Assembly: GCF_018613695.1 (NCBI RefSeq)
Contig: NZ_JAGGPR010000016.1
Location: forward strand, 1-64,000
Length of the DNA: 64,000 nucleotides
DNA from: Arthrobacter sp. ISL-95
Lineage (GTDB): Bacteria; Actinomycetota; Actinomycetes; Actinomycetales; Micrococcaceae
Direction of reading: 5' to 3'
Of this stretch, positions 1 to 9,300 are shown piece by piece. Each line of letters opens with the position of its first letter. Position 1 is the first letter of the stretch. Position numbers and translations under genes: made by a program. Below the pieces are notes generated by a model. It did no database searches and had not been told where the DNA came from. It saw nothing but the letters and a program-made list of their open reading frames with translations.

Positions 1-11
1 GCACGCCTGAA

Positions 12-221
12 ATGATGCGCGCAATCCGGCTCACGGGCCCCGTTGACATCGACAATCTCATCGTCAGAGACGTACCGATCCCCGAAGTGCGCCCGGGATG
101 GGTGCGCATTCACGTGATGGCGTTCGGGGTCAACGAGTCCGAGGCGACGAGCCTCGTCATCGAGAGGGCGCTGGCTCCGGTTGGCCTTGAGGGTGATGGC
201 ACGTCGGCGTGGGCGAGATAA
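12..221 (+). pseudogene. zinc-type alcohol dehydrogenase (MDR family), N-terminal fragment
   Basis: The first 45 or so residues match the start of medium-chain dehydrogenase/reductase proteins: MRAIxLTGP, then RDVPIPEVRPGWVRI and AFGVNESE. The frame then leaves the family pattern and stops after 69 residues, whereas full members have over 300. There is no Rossmann fold or metal site. ATG codons lie at 12 and 15; the second fits family starts better. I read it as the broken remains of a dehydrogenase gene in decayed accessory DNA. About 210 bp without a recognisable gene follow. Confidence 0.5.
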
Positions 222-430
222 CACCGCCTGGATGGACAGCGTAGGGCCAATTCCTAGTTGTGCAACAAGTAATTTCTTGCGGCTTCGGAAGCCATGTTGA
301 TAGCTTTCGCGACGCTCCGAATCGAGAATCTAGCCCAGCTCGGCCTGGCCCTTCCGTGATGTGGCACGGAGTGCCAGACTTTAGGGCCTTGGTTACAGTC
401 CGCAATGGAGCGGAAGATTAGGAGACAGCG

Positions 431-1377
431 ATGCCACTCACACTCGATGCAGAGATCGCGGCAGTTCTGGCGGCGACTGCCGCAGCAGCAGGCGAGATCC
501 CCGCCGCCGCGCACGGAAGCGCGCTGGAGTTACGCGCGCAGATCGACGTCATGCTCGCAGGACTCAACTCGATGGATCCAGAATCGCCGGACGTGGCAAC
601 GAAGGACTACGAAATCCCGGTGGCCAGCGACTCGTCGATCCTTGCCCGCTGGTACACGAAGTCCGGTTCGAACCCGGCTCAGCAGTAGTCAACCTCCATG
701 GCGGCGGTATGGTCTGCGGCTCACTCGAAGCCTACGACCGGTTCGTGGCGAGGTACGTCGACGTGACGGGAGTACCGTTCCTGTCGGTGGACTATCGACT
801 TGCACCGGAATTCCCGGGAACCACCCTCGTCGACGACAGCCACATTGCTCTCGTGTGGCTCGTTGATCACGCCGAGCAACTCGGTATCGACGCGGACCGT
901 ATCGCTGTCATGGGCGACAGCGGGGGCGGCGGAGTCGCCGCCGGAGTGGCGATCGCGGCCCGCGATGCTGGCACGCCCCTCGCCAAGCAGATCCTGATGA
1001 ATCCGATGCTGGATGACCGCAACCTCGAACCCGATGCTGAGCTCGCACCTTTCGCCCTATGGACATACGACAACAACTACACCGGGTGGCACGCACTTCT
1101 CGGAGACGACCTGGGCACGGACGGGGTCTCTCCACTCGCAGCACCCTCGCGCCTGAAGGACTTCAGAGGACTCGCCCCGGCATTCATCGACGTCGGCGAA
1201 ATCGATATCTTCCGTGATGAGAACATTCTCTACGCCCTCGGACTCTTGCGCGCCGGCGTGTCGTGCGAGCTCTACGTCCGCGCCGGAAGCTTGCACGGCT
1301 TCGACCGGCTCGCCCCGGAAGCGAGAGTCGCCATGGCGTCGTGGGACGATAGGTGCCGCGCGATCAAGGCGATTTAG
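431..1377 (+). pseudogene. alpha/beta hydrolase (hormone-sensitive lipase family), frameshifted
   Basis: Two frames together encode one esterase of about 315 residues. The first, from ATG 431, stops at 686-688. The second continues the protein from about 673, and only there is the HGGG oxyanion motif seen (697-708). The rest carries the nucleophile motif GDSGGG, an acidic residue in DVGEID and the catalytic histidine in LHGFD, ending at 1377. Joining the frames needs a one-base change in the run of Cs near 673, giving NPGSAVVNLHGGG. Either the gene is recently inactivated or there is a sequencing error; every catalytic element is otherwise intact. The family hydrolyses short-chain esters in the cytoplasm. 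It may be controlled by the TetR gene 76 bp downstream. Confidence 0.75.
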
Positions 1378-1453
1378 AAAGCTGGCGTGCCGCGTCCACG
1401 TATCTCGAGCGCTGGGGGCGGCCACGTGTTCCCAACAACCGGAAGGAGACCCG

Positions 1454-2134
1454 GTGGTTCTGACAATCCGCCCATCGTGGTCCACGCATGGAGACGACCG
1501 CCGCGGCGATCGTCTCTCTGAACGCCTCGCGGTTCGCCGTGGAGCACTCCCACTCCTCGCCGAGCGGGGGTATGACAACACGACCGTCGCGGACATCACA
1601 ACGGCCGCTGGTGTCTCCCGACGCACATTCTTCCGTCTCTTCGGCGGAAAGAGCGAAGTGCTTTCGTGCGACCACGAGGTGTATCACCTAGAGATGCATA
1701 CACACCTCCTGCAACATCAGAGCGAGCGAACCTTGGGCAGAGCAGCGCGCGGAGCCGCGCTGATCGTCGTTAGCCTCACGGCCGATCCAAACGAGGCGGC
1801 CATCCGGACCAAACTCCTTGCAGAAAGCAGCGATCTTCGCACCGAGGAGAACCGATGGTTTAACCGGCACCAAGCCGCGCTCGCGCTGTTCTTGAGCGAC
1901 CGTCATGACGGAACGACGAGCATCGAGGCTGAGATGACGGCCGCCGCTATCATCGCTGCCGCACAGACATCGATCCGAGACTCTCTTCTCGATCCCGCGC
2001 AGACCGCACTACGCCGATTCGATCGTGCCATCGATCACCTCGGCAAGGGGGGTGGCGACGCCGGAAACCTCGTGGCAGTCATACAGTCCACGCTCACCAT
2101 CGACGAGCTCATCAGGCGGATCGGCGGGGAGTAA
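1454..2134 (+). CDS. TetR/AcrR family transcriptional regulator
   Basis: Encodes 226 residues. The N-terminal helix-turn-helix is typical of TetR proteins: LLAERGYDNTTVADITTAAG followed by VSRRTFFRLF. The C-terminal ligand-binding half (from about residue 85) is variable, as usual, and does not name a ligand. I chose GTG 1454 because a strong ribosome binding site, GGAAGGAG, lies at 1441-1448; the frame stays open further upstream, but that stretch has no family match. It follows the broken esterase in the same direction, so it may once have regulated it. A 17-bp inverted repeat lies 36 bp downstream. Confidence 0.8.
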   Translation: MVLTIRPSWSTHGDDRRGDRLSERLAVRRGALPLLAERGYDNTTVADITTAAGVSRRTFFRLFGGKSEVLSCDHEVYHLEMHTHLLQHQSERTLGRAARGAALIVVSLTADPNEAAIRTKLLAESSDLRTEENRWFNRHQAALALFLSDRHDGTTSIEAEMTAAAIIAAAQTSIRDSLLDPAQTALRRFDRAIDHLGKGGGDAGNLVAVIQSTLTIDELIRRIGGE

Positions 2135-2169
2135 GAGCCTGTTGGTGTCACCAAACGTCTACGTAAAAC

Positions 2170-2186
2170 GCTGGAAGCGTTCCAGC
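2170..2186. repeat. perfect inverted repeat, 7+3+7
   Basis: GCTGGAA, a GCG centre and TTCCAGC form a perfect dyad 36 bp past the TetR stop codon. No T-run follows, so an operator is as likely as a terminator. The rest of 2187-2474 shows no convincing gene. Confidence 0.4.
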
Positions 2187-2474
2187 ACCTGGCGGCGCTG
2201 CTTCATGGCACCACTCACTGCGACCCCTAAACCGTGGAACACGCATGAAACGCAGCAACCGTACAGTGGTAAGGGATCCAGCAAAATGCGCTGCGCACTT
2301 GCGGGAAACCCTCACCGCAATTTTCGACCCACGCGCCTTCTTGTACGGGTAGTCATTCAGCCGGAGCTCGTCGTGACAACCAGCTCCGATCGATCGACGC
2401 CGGAGTCCCCGATACCGATGGTGTACGCCGTCCTCTTCCATCGTTGCCGGAGCGTTCTGAATATACGCAAGCAA

Positions 2475-2502
2475 CTTGATCAAGAGTTTTGTATAGTTGA
2501 GG
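2475..2502 (+). promoter_or_regulatory. probable promoter/operator of the marR–MFS pair
   Basis: A perfect palindrome, CTTGATCAAG (2475-2484), and an A+T-rich stretch with GTATAGTT lie directly before the MarR start. MarR regulators usually bind dyads overlapping their own promoters, so autoregulation of marR and the exporter is likely by inference. No clean -35/-10 pair is visible. Confidence 0.35.
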
Positions 2503-2503
2503 G

Positions 2504-2944
2504 ATGACCCACGGATCAATGACGGACCAGTTAATGACGCGCTCCTTCTTCGACGCACTGCGCCCGCTGCTGCGGCGGCTCAATGCCGAACGGACGCTGT
2601 CTCCGGGCAAGTTGGGGGTGCTCAGCCACTTGGCGGAACAGGGGCGGGCGACCTCCTCGGAACTCGCTGCCGTCGTTCAGGTCAGCCCCCAGGCCATTTC
2701 GCTGGCCGTCGGCGAGCTGGAACGGTTGGGATTCGTGGCGCGGGTGCCCGACGAGGAGGACCGTCGTCGGACCTGGATCACGCTCACCGACGCGGGACAG
2801 CAGAAGCTGGCCCAGGAGTTGGCGTCCGGTTATGCCTGGCTTGACCGGGCTATTGCGGAGCGGCTGACGCCGGAAGGCCGGAAGGCACTTGAGGCGGCCA
2901 TCCCCGTCCTCCGCAAGCTTGGGTCTGAGGCGTCCGTTGACTGA
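2504..2944 (+). CDS. MarR family transcriptional regulator
   Basis: Encodes 146 residues with the winged-helix pattern of MarR: LGVLSHLAEQGRATSSELAAVVQVSPQAISLAVGELE as the helix-turn-helix (roughly residues 35-70) and the wing VARVPDEEDRRRTWITLT. Such proteins repress efflux or detoxification genes until a ligand binds. The stop codon overlaps the probable start of the MFS gene, so the two are translationally coupled and the exporter is the likely target. ATGs at 2504 and 2519 are both possible starts; upstream of 2504 only TGAGG is present, one base away. Confidence 0.85.
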   Translation: MTHGSMTDQLMTRSFFDALRPLLRRLNAERTLSPGKLGVLSHLAEQGRATSSELAAVVQVSPQAISLAVGELERLGFVARVPDEEDRRRTWITLTDAGQQKLAQELASGYAWLDRAIAERLTPEGRKALEAAIPVLRKLGSEASVD

Positions 2945-4331
2945 ACCGGCGGCACGTTCAAGCCTCGTTCCGGCGCTGGTCTATGCGGCGCTCTCCACGG
3001 CCATCGTGAGCTCGCTCGGCATGTTGCTGGTGCCGTCCATTTCCCGCGAGATGGACGTGTCGGTCAGTACGGCGCAGTGGATGCTCACCATCAACCTCTT
3101 GGTCGGTGTGGTGGCGACCCCGGTGATGGGACGGATCAGCGACGGACCACACAAGAAGCGGCTCCTGCTGTTGGCACTGTGGATCATCCTCGCCGGGTCC
3201 GTCATCGCCGCGGCGGCGCCCAACTTCACGGTGTTCCTGGTCGGACGGGCGCTTCAGGGCCTGACTTACGGGATTGTTCCGGTGACGATCGCCCTCGCCC
3301 GCCGCTACATCGCTGCTGATAAGGTGCGGTTCTCCATTTCGAGCCTGTCGGTGACGGTGGCGACTGGCCTTGGCGTCGGCTACCCACTGACTGGAATCAT
3401 TGCGGGGCTCTTCGACTTCCGGTTCGCTTTCTGGTTCGCGGCGTTGTTCGTGGTGACGGCGATCTTTGTGGTCTTCCGCGCCGTGCCGGCAGGACCCGAC
3501 GAACGAGCCCCACGGCTTCCCTTTGATTTCGCCGGCGCGGGTCAGCTCGGCCTTGGCTTGGGCGCTCTGCTCCTGGGCGTCAGTGAAGGGCCCTCCTGGG
3601 GGTGGAGCTCTCCCGGGGTTGTCGGCGCGTTCATTGTCGCGGCAGCAGTCCTGACGGCCTGGGTCCGGGCTGAGCTTCGGACGCGGCATCCCCTGGTCAA
3701 CCTTCGGGTCCTGCGGAACGGTGAGGTGCTGCTGGCTAACGGTACGGCAGTGGGGCTGGGCGCCGCACTGTACATTGGCCTGTCAATTTCCAGCCTCGTG
3801 GCCCAAGCCCCGGCCTCCACCGGCTACGGCATCGCCTTGCCAGTGTTCTGGGCCGGTTTCGTGATGTTCCCGCTGTCGGTTGGTAGCTTCCTCGCGAATC
3901 GTCTGGTGCGCCGATTAGCGCGCCGGATCCCTCTGGCGACCGTGCTGCCGATCGGTGCCGGCCTGGTGACGGCAGCCGGAATGCTGCTCTGGTTTGCCCA
4001 TACCGAGCTCTGGGAGATCCTGATCGGGATGCTGGTGTTCGGTCTGGGCATGGGTGCCAGCTATGCCGCCATGCCAGCACTGATTGCCCGCAGCGTGGCC
4101 ACTGAAGAGCTGGGCAGTTCCGTGAGTTTCAATCAGGTCCTCCGCAACGTGGGAGCCTCCTTCGGCACCGCGGTCTCGGGTGCGGTACTCGCGGCGAACA
4201 TGGCACCGGACCTTCACCCGACCGATGCCGGAATCAGCACCACGTTCGCGATCGGCGCAGTCCTCTGCGCGGCGGTGTTCATCGCCCTGCTCATCCACAC
4301 CCTGATAACGCGTTCCCGCCGGGCGACCTGA
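2937..4331 (+). CDS. MFS transporter, DHA2-like drug exporter
   Basis: Encodes about 464 residues with many hydrophobic segments spread over the length, in the layout of 14-helix drug:proton antiporters. The loop motif GRISDGPHKKRLLLLA (MFS motif A, GRxxDxxxxR/K) follows the second helix. The likely start is TTG 2937, behind TGAGG at 2926-2930, which overlaps the marR stop; an in-frame ATG at 2889 would give 480 residues. Expected role: proton-driven export of a toxic compound across the inner membrane, under MarR control. The substrate cannot be read from sequence. Confidence 0.8.
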   Translation: MTEPAARSSLVPALVYAALSTAIVSSLGMLLVPSISREMDVSVSTAQWMLTINLLVGVVATPVMGRISDGPHKKRLLLLALWIILAGSVIAAAAPNFTVFLVGRALQGLTYGIVPVTIALARRYIAADKVRFSISSLSVTVATGLGVGYPLTGIIAGLFDFRFAFWFAALFVVTAIFVVFRAVPAGPDERAPRLPFDFAGAGQLGLGLGALLLGVSEGPSWGWSSPGVVGAFIVAAAVLTAWVRAELRTRHPLVNLRVLRNGEVLLANGTAVGLGAALYIGLSISSLVAQAPASTGYGIALPVFWAGFVMFPLSVGSFLANRLVRRLARRIPLATVLPIGAGLVTAAGMLLWFAHTELWEILIGMLVFGLGMGASYAAMPALIARSVATEELGSSVSFNQVLRNVGASFGTAVSGAVLAANMAPDLHPTDAGISTTFAIGAVLCAAVFIALLIHTLITRSRRAT

Positions 4332-4537
4332 CGCTTTGGTGGGGTAAACGCGGCAGCTTGCCGCAAACGAGGGATGCTCCGGCCCACCGGAGGCTAGCCT
4401 GGCAGACTCCCACCTCGGGGCAGATATGGATCTCGCTTCGCTCGGACTGTAGAAGCATTTTTTCTTTGCTTTTTTGCCGCTGTCCTGCGGATCGTACGCG
4501 CCCGCTCCACCGGCGCAACCGTCCTGCGGACGGCCGC

Positions 4538-4777
4538 GAACTCCTTCACGGCACCTGCGACCTCCTCGATGGGGACGTTGGGGTCGGGGCGGTGCTGGTA
4601 GAGGACGTCGATGTGATCCATGCCGAGGTAGCGGAGGCTGTTCTCGACGACTTCGCGGAGATGCTCGGGGCGGCTGTCGAGACCAAATTCGGGTGTGAAG
4701 CCGAACTTGGTCGCGATGACCACGTCGTCGCGGAAGCTCTTGACGGCACGGCCGACGGTGCCGTGAAAACTGGGGTG
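4538..4777 (-). pseudogene. aldo/keto reductase remnant
   Basis: About 80 codons keep a clear aldo/keto reductase core: FRDDVVIATKFGF, then LRYLGMDHIDVLYQHRPDP (the family signature region after the catalytic Lys) and VPIEEVAGAVKEF. An in-frame TAG at 4778-4780 cuts off the N-terminal part with the catalytic Tyr. After AVKEF the reading frame leaves the family and becomes basic junk. Full members have about 320 residues. This is a decayed fragment downstream of and convergent with the MFS gene. Confidence 0.7.
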
Positions 4778-4946
4778 CTACTCGACGAGGCCTTCCAGAT
4801 GCTCAGACCGGCCGCACTGGTCGATTAGAGCCACCATCGAGACGGCACCGTTGGATAGAGTGCCCACCGTGGGTGCGTTCCTTTCGGCATCGATCACGAC
4901 TTACTGAGACACCACCGCTGAGAGGTAGTACTTCAACTGCGCTCTC

Positions 4947-4988
4947 GGGCGAGGGCATCATCCATGAAGGATGGTGCCCTCGCCCTTT
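4947..4988 (+). terminator. strong hairpin, terminator-like
   Basis: A 17-bp stem (4947-4963 with 4969-4985, one G·T-type mismatch) encloses the loop ATGAA and is followed by TTT on the plus strand. It is the most stable hairpin of the left arm. No intact plus-strand gene ends just before it: the nearest is the MFS gene, over 600 bp upstream with the reductase remnant between. Confidence 0.5.
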
Positions 4989-5126
4989 GGCGGCGCTCGG
5001 TTCCCCGGAGCCGTTCCCATCGCTAGGCGCGCGCCTATCAGCCCGGCCGCTGAACGAGGCGGGAGTGGCCGCACATTGGTGAGTTCAGGTTCAGCGTGGA
5101 TGCGTTCTACCGCCTCGGTTCCGAAT

Positions 5127-5279
5127 TTAGTAGTGCTGCTGCCGGATGAGCCCGAAGGGCACTGCCGGGTGTGCGCGGACGATGTAGCGGTCGGGGCCAG
5201 TTCCGGTGATTATGATCCCGGTCTCGTGGCGGGTGGCCGCGGCTTTTACGGTCTCAACTGCGTCGTTGAGGGCCCGGGA
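5127..5279 (-). pseudogene. remnant of a small hypothetical protein
   Basis: Fifty codons open on the minus strand with no start codon; a TAG stands directly before them. The peptide reads ALNDAVETVKAAATRHETG, then IIITGTGPDRYIVRAHPAVP and FGLIRQQHY. Its composition looks like real protein rather than random translation, and its pattern resembles small uncharacterised Arthrobacter proteins I have seen, though I cannot confirm this. It is best seen as the C-terminal stump of a lost gene. Confidence 0.35.
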
Positions 5280-5463
5280 CTACCTGCGCGGCGTCGTCAA
5301 CGCTCACATCGACCATTCCAGGTGAGGGGTAACTTTGTGTTGTTGTTGTCACTGGGATCTCACATCTGCAGAAAGTAGTTATCAAAGCTGTTGAATTAAG
5401 GGTGGTGCGGGAAAGGTAGAGCCACACCGACGTTGTCAGGTGCATCTACATCCCCTCCCCTCC

Positions 5464-5513
5464 CGCCCGCTTTTGCAGGGCCAACCGCATGATGACTAGA
5501 GCAAAGGCGGGCG
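5464..5513. repeat. 13-bp inverted repeat
   Basis: The arms CGCCCGCTTTTGC (5464-5476) and GCAAAGGCGGGCG (5501-5513) pair with one mismatch across a 24-base spacer. It is part of the repeat cluster before the relaxase genes. Confidence 0.5.
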
Positions 5514-5688
5514 CTATTTGTGGCAGCGTCCCATACGGGAGGGCATGGGGCGCTGATCTGTGCTTAGCGCCAACCGCTGCACGGATACTACTCAACCCCC
5601 GGATCAACCAGTCGACCAAGGGGACTGCCCCCGGTTTTGTTGACTCCTTGACCTGATATGTAGAGGGTTCTTGCCACTAGGGCAAGGG

Positions 5689-5727
5689 AGAGCGGTCCGC
5701 GGCTGGTTTCGCGTTGACCGCTCTTTT
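5689..5727 (+). terminator. nested hairpin followed by T-run
   Basis: AGAGCGGTC (5689-5697) pairs perfectly with GACCGCTCT (5716-5724), with an inner CGCG/CGCG stem, and TTT follows. It looks like a rho-independent terminator, and a smaller hairpin (CTTGCC/GGCAAG, 5670-5686) stands directly before it. No gene is seen upstream on the plus strand, so it might instead end a small RNA or belong to oriT. Confidence 0.45.
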
Positions 5728-5781
5728 GTGTTCGTCAAAGGCTTTCACGATGGTTACTCAATGTCGATTCAGGCTTGGTCA

Positions 5782-5920
5782 TGGCGGGTTCCATTGACTT
5801 GTTTGAAAGGATCGCTGTTGACTCGCTAAGCCGCGTTGCTGCCGCTCAAGGGCACTGCGTCACCATGACCTAGACCCCTCAACCAACTACGACAATCGCA
5901 CCTAACAATCGAACCCGCCA
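5782..5920. repeat. 15-bp imperfect inverted repeat with 109-bp spacer
   Basis: TGGCGGGTTCCATTG (5782-5796) and CAATCGAACCCGCCA (5906-5920) are complementary at 14 of 15 positions. A second pair, GGTCATGG (5777-5784) and CCATGACC (5863-5870), overlaps the left arm. Tandem TCTCTTCAC copies follow at once. Confidence 0.5.
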
Positions 5921-6019
5921 CTCTCTTCACTCTCTTCACACCTCTGGCATCCAAGGCGGACCGAGTTGTTTTGGTCGCGAAGATCATGCAGAGCGCCTCG
6001 CCAATGTGTATGAAACCTT

Positions 6020-6358
6020 GTGAACAGAAAAACTGCGATACCTTCAGCGCATCCCAACGGCGAACAGTGCCAAAACCGTGTCGACCGCCTCACCACGGAA
6101 CTGCGGACCCAGTCCTCCGAACTAGAACGCCTCCACGCCATCTACGACGAACTGGAAACGAGGAGCAGCCTCCTCCATAACGAAGTCCTGCGCCTGAAAC
6201 GAGCCCAGCGCACGAACATCCAGGACCTCGCCCACGTAGCCGCGGTCCTCGTTCACGTCTCCAAACTCAAAGGCGTTGCTCTCGACCCCACAACCGTGAG
6301 CCTCCTCCGTCGCCGCGGCTGGCTCCCAAAATCGAGAACCGGCACGTCACGGCCATGA
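6020..6358 (+). CDS. small coiled-coil protein, possible relaxase accessory factor
   Basis: Encodes 112 residues. The middle (about residues 19-60) is a heptad-rich coiled coil (RVDRLTTELRTQSSELERL and onward), followed by a short C-terminal helical part. The stop overlaps the relaxase start (ATGA), so the two are translationally coupled. Small DNA-binding accessory proteins often precede relaxase genes and help open oriT; this one has no helix-turn-helix or ribbon-helix-helix I can recognise, so that role is inference from position. The start GTG 6020 has no clear ribosome binding site. Confidence 0.6.
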   Translation: MNRKTAIPSAHPNGEQCQNRVDRLTTELRTQSSELERLHAIYDELETRSSLLHNEVLRLKRAQRTNIQDLAHVAAVLVHVSKLKGVALDPTTVSLLRRRGWLPKSRTGTSRP

Positions 6359-9300
6359 CTATGTCCATCGCCCGGTTGTCCGTGAAGTCCGGGCTGAAGT
6401 ACCTCTTCAAGTCCACGATGCTGGACGACGCCAGGCCCACTCCCCCAGACACCATCAGCTACTACCTAGCCACGGGAACACCCCAAGGTCAGTGGATCGG
6501 CCGCGGACTCGACGGCATCAACCGCACATCGGGAAGCCACGTAACGGAATCGGACGCAAGGTCTATCTTCCAAGACGCCCAAAACCCAGACACAGCGGCG
6601 CCCCTCGGCCGCGTTTACGGCGAAGTCACCATCACCGAAGGAAACCACGGCCAAACCAGCACCAAGCACGCCGTCGCTGGCTTCGACCTCACCTTCAGCG
6701 TCCCGAAATCCGTCTCAGCACTCTGGGCACTTAGCCCCCGGCATCTGCAAGAACAAATCCTCCAAACCCACCACTCGGCAGTCGAAGCAAGTATCCGTTG
6801 GCTGGAGGACTTCGTCATCAACACCCGCGCCGGACGCAACGGCATCGCGCACCTCGGAACACGAGGAGTCATCGCCGCGGCCTTCGACCATTGGGAATCA
6901 AGAGCCGGCGACCCGCAAATCCACACCCACGTCATAATCGCCAACCGCGTCCAGCGAATCACCGACAACGCTTGGACGACACTGGACTCGCGAAGCCTCT
7001 ACAAGGCCGTAGTATCGGCCAGCGAACACTACAACGGCCTCCTCTTCGACGCCCTCAAAAGGAACCTCGGCACCGACACGGACATCCGGGCTCCGGCACA
7101 GAACACGCACAATCCGAGCCAACAACTGACCGGCATCGATGACGCCCTTATCCGCGAATTCTCCAATCGGTCAAGGCTCATTGATGTCGAAACCGACCGG
7201 CTCGTCGACGAATGGATCGTCGAGCATGGCAAACCACCATCAGCCACCACCGTCGTCAAACTCCGGCAACAGGCAACGCTCTTAACCCGATCCCCCAAGG
7301 ATTCAACTCTGACTCCCCTGCGCTTGCTCTCCGCTCATTGGAGAGAGCGGGCAAAGGCCAGAGGCTTTGACCCTGAAAGGGTCCTGGCGTCCACCATCCG
7401 ACGCTCGCAGTCTCGATCGTTTCGTGTCGGCGACATGGCCCCAGACTGGATTGCCGCCGTCGGACATGTCACCCGGCAGCGTGTGGCCGAAAAGCGGTCC
7501 ACGTGGAATCGCTGGAACCTGATTGCGGAAGCCGAGCGCGTGTGCGCTGAGATCCGTTGCGCCGCTCCGGAGGACCGTAACGCGATGATCGACGCCGTCG
7601 CCACAGCTGCGGAGCTCCAGTCGGTACCGCTCAACGAATACCGCTACAGCCTCCCTGTCGAGGCTGCCGACGATCTCCATTTTGCGAACAGGAGCGTCTT
7701 CGACTTTCACGGATCGCGCCTCTATACGGACGAGGCGACGCTCACCTTCGAAGATCAGATCCTTGCGGCCAGGAACGACGACGTCGGCCCGACTGTCAGC
7801 GCGGACGTTGCCATGGCGTCACTCGCCTCGTACAGAAAGAATGGCACGTCGGAGTTGCACCACGACCAGAGGGCTGCAGCTGCCGAGGTCCTGCTGAGCT
7901 CCCATCGACTGGATGCCATCGTTGGCCCGGCCGGCACGGGCAAAACCACAACCCTGGGCGCGATCAAGGCCGCTTGGGAGGCGCAGTTCGGTGCGGGCAG
8001 CGTTGTCGGATTGGCTCCGGCGGCTGCGAGCGCGGAAGTTTTGGGCTCGGAGTTGGCCATGGTTGCTGAGAATGTTTCCAAATGGCTTTATGAGTCCGTG
8101 GGTAGCGGAGCGGCGCAAAGGAGTTCGGCTTTCTTCGATGCGGAGTCACGGCTCACGCCAGGTCGGGCCAGGGATGTGGCAAGGACTCTGCTTGAGCAAC
8201 GGATCACGCGGTTGGTGGCTGAGCAGGCCCTGTGGACCTTTAGGGCGAATCAGCTTGTGGTGGTCGATGAGGCGTCGATGGTTTCCAGCCAGCAGCTCGC
8301 GGCCATTGTGGCGCAGGCCCGACAGGCTCAGGCGAAGGTGTTGTTGGTTGGTGATCCGGGCCAGCTAGATTCCATTGATGCCGGTGGGGTTCTAGGTTGG
8401 CTCGACCGGCAGGCTAAGGCGGAAAGGTTGAGTTCGATTTGGCGGTTCCAGCACGCGTGGGAGGCTTCGGCTTCCGTGGGACTACGTGCAGGCGAGATTT
8501 CCGTTCTGGCGGAGTACGAACATCATGAGCGGATCAGTCACGGCACGTATCTCCACATGATGGACCGCGCTTATGCCGCTTGGCACGCCGACGTTCTTTC
8601 GGGGCAGGCTTCGGTCCTTATTGCTCCCGATAACGAGACGGTTAGCATGCTGAACGAACGAGCTCAGGCTGACAGGGTGATCTTGGGTGTCGCTGATGCG
8701 GAACAAACGCTCGTGCTCAGGGATGGGCTGCAGGCGGGTCGGGGCGACATCGTCATTGCCCGTCGAAATGATCGATCTCTTGTGGACGACCAAGGCGCAT
8801 TCATCCGGAACGGGACACTACTTGAAGTACTCGGTGTCAACGTACGACAACGATCACTGCATGCTCGCCGTACGGATACCGGCGCGACGGTCGAGCTAGG
8901 CGCTTCGTATTTGGAGTCTTCGGTTGAGCTTGGATATGCCACTACCGCCCACAGGTCTCAGGGCATCACGGTGGACTCAGCCCACGTCGTCGTCACACCG
9001 GGTCGGCTGACCCGTGAACTCCTTTACGTCAGCATGACCCGGGGACGACTCTCCAACATGGCATACATCAGTGAGAACGACCCCGACGAAGACGAAATCC
9101 TTGACCCGACTGCTCGATCGGGGTGGCGGGCGATACTGGGTGAAGTCCTGGCTGCAGAAGGTGCAGAAAGGACGGCCCACGAGGTTCGCGACCGGGAACG
9201 CTCCCACGCGGACAGCCTTGAGCGGCTGAACTGCGAGTACGATTACTTGGCTCAGATAGCGGCGAGCACCGATTTGGCACGAGTGATGGAGACCCTTTCA

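Larger units (their letters stand above)
5280..6019. other. non-coding region upstream of the relaxase operon; candidate oriT
   Basis: No convincing gene is found here, but inverted repeats are dense: 13-bp arms at 5464-5476/5501-5513, a 6-bp hairpin at 5670-5686, a nested 9+4-bp hairpin at 5689-5724, an 8-bp pair at 5777-5784/5863-5870, a 15-bp imperfect pair at 5782-5796/5906-5920, and TCTCTTCAC repeated in tandem at 5922-5939. In MOB-F systems the transfer origin usually lies beside the relaxase gene and carries such repeats. The nick site cannot be identified from sequence alone. Confidence 0.45.

Noticed and set aside
1214..1453. Long frame before the TetR gene
   Set aside because: It overlaps the esterase in another frame; a strong ribosome site supports GTG 1454.
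2889..2936. Extended start of the MFS gene at ATG 2889
   Set aside because: The added residues lie inside marR and do not look like a transporter; TTG 2937 has a ribosome site and family-like start.
4408..4419. TCCCACCTCGGG, identical to part of the tRNA-Leu 3' end, considered as left attachment site
   Set aside because: It is inverted relative to the tRNA copy at 36.2 kb, and only 12 bases match; a match of that length in 64 kb is not improbable.
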